Of a DNA stretch of 5,081 nucleotides, positions 1-5,081 are shown one piece after another. The notes beneath the pieces are model-generated. The model saw only the letters and a program-made list of their open reading frames with translations. It searched no databases and had not been told where the DNA came from. The stretch's first letter is position 1. Every line of letters begins with the position of its first letter. The position numbers were made by a program, and so were the translations under genes. This DNA is from a bacterium (GTDB lineage: Bacteria; Coprothermobacterota; Coprothermobacteria; Coprothermobacterales; JAADFF01), in NCBI GenBank assembly GCA_027063755.1, contig JAMORD010000138.1:1-5081 (forward strand). Reading direction: 5' to 3'.

Positions 1-126
1 CTGCCCCTTTTCATGTGAAAACCATGCACCTTGGGAACGGGAAAAACCAACACCATAAAATTTCCATACCCGTGGAAGTTTTATTTTTACAACCGCATGC
101 GCTTGCAAGGTATATAGCTTGGTCAT
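1..126 (-). CDS. Possible 5' part of a hypothetical protein, cut by the window edge (weak)
   Basis: A minus-strand frame starts at ATG (124-126) and stays open for 42 codons to the left edge, beginning MTKLYTLQAHAVVKIKLPRV. The frame is open upstream to a TAA near 172-174 but contains no standard start there. The AAGGAG at about 157-162 is roughly 30 bases before the ATG, too far for normal spacing. A four-codon frame (ATG GCC TAC CCA TGA) ends in an ATGA overlap with this ATG, which could be a coupled leader or chance. No domain is recognisable in 42 residues. Chance is a real alternative for an open frame of this length. Confidence 0.2.
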   Translation of the reverse strand, partial: MTKLYTLQAHAVVKIKLPRVWKFYGVGFSRSQGAWFSHEKGQ

Positions 127-322
127 GGGTAGGCCATCAATGATATTTTTCTGAGATCTCCTTTCTATCTTTTATTCAACATCCAGAGTCCACAATAAGA
201 AAGGAAAGTCGCAAAGAAGATATTCCTTCACAAGGCACAAAAGAAAGGATATCTGCTCCACTGTCGGAAAATATTTCTTCAAAGGCTATCCCAAATGTAG
301 CATTGACCCTTTGCCGGTAAGT

Positions 323-342
323 TTTCATATACTTTCATATAC
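323..342. repeat. Perfect tandem duplication of a decamer
   Basis: TTTCATATAC occurs twice with no gap (323-332 and 333-342). On the minus strand this reads as two GTATATGAAA units. A further GTATAT lies about 11 bases from them inside AGAAGTATATTCT (349-361). Two units spaced by about one helical turn could be a protein-binding site, but slippage in AT-rich DNA would give the same picture. Confidence 0.5.
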
Positions 343-514
343 AAGGACAGAATATACTTCTATATCAAGCCCCATAGAAAACCACCGTGATTTTAAAACC
401 ATACAGAGAAACACTCATCAAAACAACGATCTGCTACTCTGTTATAACTCTAGCACACATATAAGACACTTTTTCACTATCCCAGCCAATGTAATAAAAA
501 CGCTACTGACATAT

Positions 515-542
515 AAAAAAGGGGGCATATACATGCCCCCTT
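515..542 (-). terminator. Factor-independent terminator of the minus-strand operon
   Basis: On the minus strand the sequence forms a 10-bp stem, AAGGGGGCAT pairing with ATGCCCCCTT (519-528 with 533-542), closed by a 4-base loop and followed at once by six T residues (520-515). It begins about 21 bases after the stop codon of the 689-residue membrane protein. The stem is GC-rich with no mismatch. On the plus strand the bases after the stem are TTCCACAA, so it should work mainly leftward. Confidence 0.93.
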
Positions 543-563
543 CCACAATTTAAACCATTGACA

Positions 564-2633
564 TTACATAATAATAGGTGGCAGGCCTATAACATTCCAC
601 CATGTCACCAAGAGACCACCAACGGTAAAGGCGAAGAATGCCTCCAAGAAGAACACAATAATACCCATGACAATGAGCCATACCCAAGAGGCACCACCAT
701 ACTGAGAGGTACTACTGATGATAGGTGGCAAGAACATTCTTAGCATCATCTCCATACCACCGATAATCAGAGCCAAGATAATGGTAAATATCAACACACC
801 TACCGGGTTAGGTCTGTTAGCATTACTCATCGCTATGAGGCCTCTTGTGCTCAGCACTTTTAGAGGTTTTCTGTCTGTTTCAGAAACAAGATAATAAGAC
901 TTTGTACCAAAATAAGGATTAATAAAAGATGCCATATTGACTGTGGCTCCACCACAATACATATTGTCAAACACGGCATTGAAAACCTTGTCAAAAGATG
1001 TATCAAATTTATCCATCACAGCACGACAGATATTCTGAGATGGCACGAAGTTTTCAATGAGTATTTTCTTAGTGTTCTTACCATTATCTATAACAACATA
1101 TGTTTTAAATGCCTCGGTCTGCTGCTGGGTTACAGCCTGCTCTTCAGATGCATTACACTCACAGGTATCAGATACAGTACATGTGTTCTGCTCCGTTTGG
1201 CTTGCTTCTGTGGTATTACTTATAGAAGAAACATCTTCCACACCAGCACAATTGCTTTCAATTTTAGCAAGAAGTTCCTCTTTATAGCCAGAAGACTGAC
1301 CTTCCTCAGCAGCAGCGGTATTGCCAGCATTGAAAAACACAGAAGCAGGGCAACCCTTCAGTTGCCTATCAACATATGTCTTAGTATACTCGCACTGAAC
1401 ATATGGCTTTATTTCATTCTTTGCCGTCATGCACTCTGATTGGTCAAGGGGAGCTTGTATACCATTTTTCTCTGCATACTTCTTGATGGTCTGTCTCATA
1501 AACTGGGCATAACCGTCTATACCGCCCATCTTTTCAAAAAGTTCTTTATTGTCAAGTTTAACCTGATACCATTTGGCATTTTTTATAATGTCAACAGCGG
1601 GTCCCATATTTTTGAGTGTGGATATAACCCCATCCATACCAGACAATGTAATCTCAAGCTCTTTAGGAAGAGTAGACAACATTTTTCTCATTTCCGCAAG
1701 GTTCTTATTATATTCTTCTATATATTTGTCTTTGTCTTCACCAGCAGCCATAAGATCAATATTCTGTTTAGCAGTAATAAGCTTGTCAATATAACCTTTT
1801 ACCTCATCAAGGCGTGCGGTTATATCGTCAATAACTCCTAATACTACATCTATATCTTTGAAACTTCCCCCGGTTATCGCTTCTATATCTGCTCTTACAG
1901 CATTGATATCTGTAATCATATTATCAATAGTGGCAATGGCATTCTCAAGGTCTTCTACAGAACTATTGTCTTCAAGCTTAATATTATCAAGACCTTTCAA
2001 GATATTGACTATATCTGCCTTAGCTTTCTTCTCCTTAGGTTCAAGCTGAGAGGCAACCTCACCAGATAATATCTTCACACTGTCAAGGAGAGAAGCCCTG
2101 ACATCGGCATTCTTATCTATCCATGTGCCAACCTCCTCGGCAGAAAGATCACCTATACGAGATGCAGGACACCCAGACACCTGGATTTTTGACCCTTCAA
2201 AGTGGTTGTAAACATCAACAAATGTACAGAAGTTATCTTTGCCCAACTTATCCATTAAAAACTTTTGGGCATCGGCATCTGTTTTCCAATCGGCAATAGA
2301 TCCAGACTTCAAACTATATGCCTCATTGCCCAACATATCTATCTCGTCGGCAACGGCACTCCAAGAAACAACAACAGCAGGCTTTTCTTTAAAGGGAAAG
2401 ACCTCACTGTAAAGGGGTTTGTTTTGATCTTGCATCTGTGGTCTGTCAAATATAAGGGGCCATGATCCCTTACCCCACTGCGTCAGATTACCTGCAGGAA
2501 TCACCATACCAACAGCCAAGATGATTACCACAGCCCAAACAGTGGTCTTAATTCTTCCCTCACGACGAATTGCTTTGTAGAGGGAATACCAAACATAGGC
2601 GAGAATCAATAAACTAACAATTGTCCAGCTCAC
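564..2633 (-). CDS. Large membrane protein of unknown function with Cys-bearing coiled-coil ectodomain
   Basis: A 689-residue protein I cannot assign to a family. Two N-terminal hydrophobic segments (about 4-20 and 30-47) are separated by a basic loop (K20, R23, R24, R27, K29). The positive-inside rule puts this loop in the cytoplasm and the next roughly 560 residues outside. That domain has a heptad-rich, likely coiled-coil stretch (about 195-345) and all 11 cysteines (136, 155, 401, 414, 428, 462, 485, 491, 493, 536, 560), suggesting disulfides. GCPAS occurs at 154-158 and 427-431. Two hydrophobic segments close the protein (about 610-633 and 650-676), each followed by LPPII (635-639, 684-688), the second ending one residue before the C-terminus. 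Translation starts at GTG, with GGAGGT 8 bases upstream, 2 bases after the preceding small gene. Coupling to that gene suggests that the two proteins act together. An envelope or surface role is inference. Confidence 0.9.
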   Translation of the reverse strand: MSWTIVSLLILAYVWYSLYKAIRREGRIKTTVWAVVIILAVGMVIPAGNLTQWGKGSWPLIFDRPQMQDQNKPLYSEVFPFKEKPAVVVSWSAVADEIDMLGNEAYSLKSGSIADWKTDADAQKFLMDKLGKDNFCTFVDVYNHFEGSKIQVSGCPASRIGDLSAEEVGTWIDKNADVRASLLDSVKILSGEVASQLEPKEKKAKADIVNILKGLDNIKLEDNSSVEDLENAIATIDNMITDINAVRADIEAITGGSFKDIDVVLGVIDDITARLDEVKGYIDKLITAKQNIDLMAAGEDKDKYIEEYNKNLAEMRKMLSTLPKELEITLSGMDGVISTLKNMGPAVDIIKNAKWYQVKLDNKELFEKMGGIDGYAQFMRQTIKKYAEKNGIQAPLDQSECMTAKNEIKPYVQCEYTKTYVDRQLKGCPASVFFNAGNTAAAEEGQSSGYKEELLAKIESNCAGVEDVSSISNTTEASQTEQNTCTVSDTCECNASEEQAVTQQQTEAFKTYVVIDNGKNTKKILIENFVPSQNICRAVMDKFDTSFDKVFNAVFDNMYCGGATVNMASFINPYFGTKSYYLVSETDRKPLKVLSTRGLIAMSNANRPNPVGVLIFTIILALIIGGMEMMLRMFLPPIISSTSQYGGASWVWLIVMGIIVFFLEAFFAFTVGGLLVTWWNVIGLPPIIM

Positions 2634-2635
2634 CC

Positions 2636-2806
2636 TCAGTTACCTCCCTTCACCATCTCTTCTGTTTCAATGAAATCTACTATGTCGTCTAGTCTGTTGC
2701 GAATGTCCTCGCTTAGGTAAGACAGATACTCCTGTCCAAGCACTAGGTATAGTATACCAACGAGGACAGATACAATTAGAAGGCCACTAAAAAGCTTCTT
2801 TAACAT
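2636..2806 (-). CDS. Small single-span membrane protein (56 aa), unknown function
   Basis: The protein begins MLKKLFSGLLIVSVLVG. A lysine pair (K3, K4) is followed by one hydrophobic span (about 5-23), then an acidic, helix-like tail (about 25-50) and a short GGN end. The topology is probably N-in with about 30 residues outside; there is no lipobox cysteine. The start is set by AGGAGGT 7 bases before the ATG at 2806. The frame could be extended 11 codons to a TTG at 2839, but the ribosome binding site would then lie inside the coding region. It follows the nucleotidyltransferase by 55 bases and ends 2 bases before the large membrane protein, whose ribosome binding site overlaps its last glycine codons. 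This placement suggests a partner or assembly factor for that protein. No family is recognised. Confidence 0.8.
   Translation of the reverse strand: MLKKLFSGLLIVSVLVGILYLVLGQEYLSYLSEDIRNRLDDIVDFIETEEMVKGGN
2642..2647 (-). promoter_or_regulatory. Ribosome binding site of the large membrane protein
   Basis: GGAGGT on the minus strand lies 8 bases before the GTG start at 2633. It sits inside the last Gly-Gly codons (G54, G55) of the upstream 56-residue gene, so translation of the small protein crosses the site and the two genes are likely coupled. It also supports GTG as the start. Confidence 0.8.
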
Positions 2807-2813
2807 ACAGGCC

Positions 2814-2820
2814 ACCTCCT
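2814..2820 (-). promoter_or_regulatory. Ribosome binding site that fixes the small membrane protein start
   Basis: AGGAGGT on the minus strand is followed after 7 bases by ATG (2806). This favours the 56-residue form over the 67-residue TTG-initiated form (2839), within which the site would be coding sequence. Confidence 0.85.
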
Positions 2821-2861
2821 CACCCAAATAAAACAACAACTATGCACCTTTTACTATTGTA

Positions 2862-3926
2862 CTACAGTTCAACCGATGCATCATCACCTATAAATAATTT
2901 GACTTTAGGTGCCCCTTGCATAGATATAGTGGCATTTTTCCCAACCAAACTATCCATAACACCGTGAACTCCAATAACTCTTACCTTATCAAGGAATACA
3001 CTATAAGAGATAGAGCTATTCTTAATTTCACTATCATTACCGATGCATGTGAATGGGCCAATAGAGGAATTTTCCACAACTGTCCCTGTCCCAATGATAA
3101 CAGGACCTCTTAGTTCAGAAGAGCGAACAACGGCCCCTTCCTCCACAATAACACGGCCAATAATACGGGTATCTTCTGAAACCTCGCCCTCTATCTTCTG
3201 CTCGGCATAGGCATCAAGCACGGCAAAGTTTGCCTCAAGTACTGTATCCTTCTTACCGGTATCTATCCACCAACCATCAAGTTTTATCACCTTAACCTTT
3301 TTCCCCATCTTGACGAGCTCGGCTATAGCATCGGTGATTTCATATTCACCACGCCAAGAGGGTTTGATTCTGAGAATGCTATCGTGAATAGAAGGAGAGA
3401 ACAGGTAGACACCAACAATAGCAAGGTTGGATGGCGGAACTTTTGGCTTTTCTACAAGCTCTTTGACATTACCCTCTTCATCAAGGACAACCACACCGAA
3501 GCGTGTAGGATCATCAACCTCTTTAACAAGTATAAGTGCATCGGCCTTTTCATTGTAAAAATCATTTATCATCTCAGGCAGTTTCATCTCCGTAAGATTA
3601 TCTCCAAGAAGCATAACAAAATCGTCATTACCAAGCCATGGCTGGGCTGTACGTACAGCGTGGGCCAAACCTTTAGGTTCCTTCTGAACAATGAATTCAA
3701 AGGACAAATCTCTTCCACCATACTCTTTCATAACGGCATCCCTAATGGTTTCCTTGTTATCTGGAGACACGACAATACCAATATCTTTTATGCCAGCATC
3801 TACAGCCTGATCTATAACGAAAAATAATACCGGCCTATTCATCACGGGAACCATAGGCTTTGGCATGGTATAGGTTAGTGGTCTTAAGCGTGTTCCCTTC
3901 CCTGCCGCCAAAATGAGTGCCTTCAT
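2862..3926 (-). CDS. Sugar-phosphate nucleotidyltransferase, long RmlA/StrD type (likely glucose-1-phosphate thymidylyltransferase)
   Basis: This cytoplasmic enzyme should join a nucleoside triphosphate and a sugar-1-phosphate into an NDP-sugar plus pyrophosphate, probably dTDP-glucose for envelope or surface polysaccharides. The N-terminal nucleotidyltransferase domain (1 to about 240) shows the phosphate-binding LAAGKGTRLRPLT (6-18), PKPM (22-25), EPKGLAHAV (83-91), metal-binding LGDN (107-110, D109), VEKPK (158-162), GEYEITDAI (193-201) and GWWIDTG (218-224, D222). The C-terminal part (about 250-354) has the hexapeptide-like pattern of a left-handed beta-helix. The 354-residue length and the WWIDTG motif fit the long RmlA subfamily better than the short, roughly 290-residue enzyme. 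The ATG start overlaps the upstream stop by ATGA and has GGGGGTGA 4 bases before it. No other nucleotide-sugar gene is visible, so sugar and base specificity remain open; UDP- or GDP-sugar use is possible. Confidence 0.93.
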   Translation of the reverse strand: MKALILAAGKGTRLRPLTYTMPKPMVPVMNRPVLFFVIDQAVDAGIKDIGIVVSPDNKETIRDAVMKEYGGRDLSFEFIVQKEPKGLAHAVRTAQPWLGNDDFVMLLGDNLTEMKLPEMINDFYNEKADALILVKEVDDPTRFGVVVLDEEGNVKELVEKPKVPPSNLAIVGVYLFSPSIHDSILRIKPSWRGEYEITDAIAELVKMGKKVKVIKLDGWWIDTGKKDTVLEANFAVLDAYAEQKIEGEVSEDTRIIGRVIVEEGAVVRSSELRGPVIIGTGTVVENSSIGPFTCIGNDSEIKNSSISYSVFLDKVRVIGVHGVMDSLVGKNATISMQGAPKVKLFIGDDASVEL

Positions 3927-5011
3927 ATTCTCACCCCCAAAAAAGTTTGTAAACCTTCTCTATCCATTACTTTACCAGAGAAACTTCCCATTTTACCGCC
4001 CCCACGAACATAGGCTCTCATCTGCTCCCATATATCATCAGGTCCAACAAATGTAAATCTATCTCCCCCAATTACCAAAATGGGAATATCTAAGTTCCGT
4101 GGTCTTGCCTTGGCAACAGCACTAACCATGTCAGGATCTTCAACTTTAATAACAATCATCTTACCTACATTGGTATCTGTCACCTCAGATCCTCGCCAAA
4201 TCTCTTCTACCATATAAGATATCATCTGCTTCTTTAGCCTCTTATTTTCAGACACCAGTTCATCTACATGGGCTTTCAGCCGTGTTATCTCTTTCCTATA
4301 TTCATCAATCATAGAATAGGCCCTATATCCTGCATAGAAGTAAATGCGACTACCACCTTTGTATCGTTCTATCTTTGGAAGCAAAAGCAGTGGAGCCAGC
4401 TCAGAGATATTTCTCACATGAAGGCCCCCACATGCGGAGACATCAATACCTGCTATCTCTACAATACGCACCACATCACCTTTTATCTTATCCCACTTAA
4501 GAGGTTTTCTCGTTGGTGGTAGTGTATCTCCACGATTATAATACCGTACCCTCACCTCTCTCGCCTGCGATATGGCAATGAGAGCCTCCATCTCTAAAGA
4601 AGGTAAATCAATCTTATGAGGTGGTACATCAACATCTATGCTGCTATACTCATCACCCAGATGCATTGACAGAGTTGTACCATCGGCCATATCATAAACA
4701 AGGGCAGATAGCAGATGCTGGGCTGTGTGTTGCTGCATAAAGTCATATCTGTGCATAAAGTCTATCTCCATAAAAACTTTACCCTCTATAGGTTCAGGCA
4801 ACACATGCCATATATCCCCATTTTCATCGTATACATCAAGCACTTTCTTGCCATTGATCTTGCCTCTGTCTTTGGGAAAACCACCACCTCCAGGATAAAA
4901 AATTGTGGCATCTGTAAGTACATGGTAATGCCTATCAATTTCTTTTATATCTACTACCTGTGCATCTGTCCTCACCATATACATATCTTCCCAAAATAGT
5001 CTCTTCGTCAC
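3923..5011 (-). CDS. alaX: Alanyl-tRNA editing protein, long AlaX type
   Basis: A free-standing relative of the editing half of alanyl-tRNA synthetase, expected to hydrolyse mischarged tRNA(Ala) (Ser- or Gly-tRNA) in the cytoplasm. The order is: glycine-rich editing-domain start FYPGGGGFPKDRG (38-50); zinc-site HTAQH (95-99); second half CGGLH (194-198), together giving H95, H99, C194 and H198 as metal ligands; a coiled coil (about 234-267); and a C-terminal DHHA1-like domain (about 283-360) with GGGKMGSFSGK (337-347). No aminoacylation domain is present. The length (362) fits the long AlaX class, which carries this C-terminal oligomerisation region. Two departures: F45 stands where relatives usually have Gln (GGGQ), and L197 replaces Thr of CGGTH. 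The GTG start overlaps the upstream GGDEF stop (GTGA) and has GGAGG 8 bases upstream; an internal ATG at codon 10 has a weaker site. The stop overlaps the nucleotidyltransferase start. Confidence 0.9.
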   Translation of the reverse strand: MTKRLFWEDMYMVRTDAQVVDIKEIDRHYHVLTDATIFYPGGGGFPKDRGKINGKKVLDVYDENGDIWHVLPEPIEGKVFMEIDFMHRYDFMQQHTAQHLLSALVYDMADGTTLSMHLGDEYSSIDVDVPPHKIDLPSLEMEALIAISQAREVRVRYYNRGDTLPPTRKPLKWDKIKGDVVRIVEIAGIDVSACGGLHVRNISELAPLLLLPKIERYKGGSRIYFYAGYRAYSMIDEYRKEITRLKAHVDELVSENKRLKKQMISYMVEEIWRGSEVTDTNVGKMIVIKVEDPDMVSAVAKARPRNLDIPILVIGGDRFTFVGPDDIWEQMRAYVRGGGKMGSFSGKVMDREGLQTFLGVRI

Positions 5012-5081
5012 TTGTCTTCCCTCCCCGTATAGTAGCGGTTTTTCCCCAAGTCTTTTGCCTTATAAAGCCTTTCATCGGCAA
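5008..5081 (-). CDS. C-terminal tail of a GGDEF-domain protein (partial)
   Basis: Only the last 23 codons and the TGA stop are in the window. They encode ADERLYKAKDLGKNRYY followed by TGREDK. The pattern A-D-x-x-L-Y-x-A-K-x-x-G-[RK]-N-R is the standard end of GGDEF (diguanylate cyclase) domains, so the protein probably makes c-di-GMP or is a degenerate GGDEF sensor. The GGDEF motif and any sensor domain lie outside, so activity cannot be judged. It is the first visible gene of the operon, and its stop overlaps the GTG of the AlaX gene. The tail is short after the domain, so GGDEF is the C-terminal domain. Confidence 0.88.
   Translation of the reverse strand, partial: ADERLYKAKDLGKNRYYTGREDK
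5019..5026 (-). promoter_or_regulatory. Ribosome binding site supporting the GTG start of alaX
   Basis: GGGGAGGG on the minus strand lies inside the last codons of the GGDEF gene. Its GGAGG core is 8 bases before the GTG at 5011. This makes the GTG, which overlaps the upstream stop as GTGA, a better start than the downstream ATG at codon 10. Confidence 0.8.

Larger units (their letters stand above)
1..510. other. Region without a confident gene, downstream of the operon terminator
   Basis: I found no gene here that I would defend. Both strands are broken by frequent stops, and the longest open frames (50 aa on the minus strand at 328-176; about 58 codons on the plus strand at about 142-318; 80 aa on the plus strand at 311-553) lack a good ribosome binding site and any recognisable motif. 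Visible structure: a perfect tandem decamer at 323-342, an inverted repeat TTTTCA-TG-TGAAAA at 8-21, a small hairpin TTCCA/TGGAA at 62-77, and a purine-rich AAGGAG on the minus strand near 157-162. The AAGGAG resembles a ribosome binding site but has no standard start at the right distance. I saw no tRNA, CRISPR array or insertion-sequence end. It may be intergenic, may hold an RNA, or may be a decayed gene. Confidence 0.6.

Noticed and set aside
176-328. 50-aa minus-strand open frame starting MKTYRQRVNATFGIAFEE
   Set aside because: No ribosome binding site before the ATG, no recognised motif, and the length is within chance. Kept only as part of the unassigned region.
374-425. Possible minus-strand promoter (TTGATG with a TTTTAA-like -10)
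   Set aside because: Hexamers match consensus poorly at allowed spacings, and no confident gene follows.
311-553. 80-aa plus-strand open frame
   Set aside because: It has no ribosome binding site, a composition unlike a protein, and it runs through the terminator hairpin of the minus-strand operon.
1440-1841. 133-aa plus-strand open frame
   Set aside because: It is antisense to the coiled-coil part of the large membrane protein, which has a proper start, ribosome binding site and terminator. The frame is a shadow of its codon bias.
564-2633. Assignment of the large protein as a chemoreceptor or a phage-receptor (YhgE/Pip-like) protein
   Set aside because: The heptad stretch and flanking spans look broadly similar, but it is predicted to lie outside the membrane, there is no receptor signalling tip, and the cysteine modules do not fit what I know of those families.
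2807-2839. N-terminal extension of the small membrane protein from a TTG at 2839
   Set aside because: The extension would contain the AGGAGGT that is ideally spaced for the ATG at 2806.
2807-2861. Internal promoter or riboswitch between the nucleotidyltransferase and the small membrane gene
   Set aside because: The 55 bases show no convincing -35/-10 pair and no stable fold. They look like a plain intergenic spacer with a ribosome binding site.
3384-3827. 147-aa plus-strand open frame
   Set aside because: It is antisense to the nucleotidyltransferase catalytic domain, whose motifs are complete.

Overview
The window comes from a bacterial chromosome. The evidence is a GGDEF-type (c-di-GMP) protein tail at the right edge, strong GGAGG-type ribosome binding sites before every gene, short 4-base gene overlaps and a factor-independent terminator. 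The DNA is moderately AT-rich. I cannot name the genus from sequence alone.

All confident genes lie on the minus strand and read right to left as one compact unit. In transcription order they are: (1) the last 23 residues of a GGDEF-domain protein (5081-5008, cut by the window edge); (2) a 362-residue free-standing alanyl-tRNA editing protein of the long AlaX type (5011-3923), overlapping gene 1 by GTGA; (3) a 354-residue sugar-phosphate nucleotidyltransferase of the long RmlA/StrD type with a C-terminal left-handed beta-helix (3926-2862), overlapping gene 2 by ATGA; (4) a 56-residue single-span membrane protein (2806-2636); (5) a 689-residue membrane protein with a large, cysteine-bearing, partly coiled-coil domain predicted outside the membrane (2633-564), starting 2 bases after gene 4. 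A 10-bp hairpin followed by six U residues (515-542) ends the unit.

The operon mixes translation quality control, nucleotide-sugar synthesis and two envelope proteins of unknown function. Tight packing argues for co-transcription but does not prove one pathway. The promoter must lie to the right of the window.

The leftmost 510 bases hold no confident gene. They contain a perfect tandem decamer, a few small inverted repeats and a weak minus-strand open frame running off the left edge.

The least explained part is the pair of genes 4 and 5. The large protein matches no family I recognise. It carries two internal repeats: a C-x-[FY]-x3-Y ... GCPAS module found twice in the ectodomain, and two C-terminal hydrophobic units that each end in LPPII. 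This pair is the best candidate here for an undescribed envelope system.
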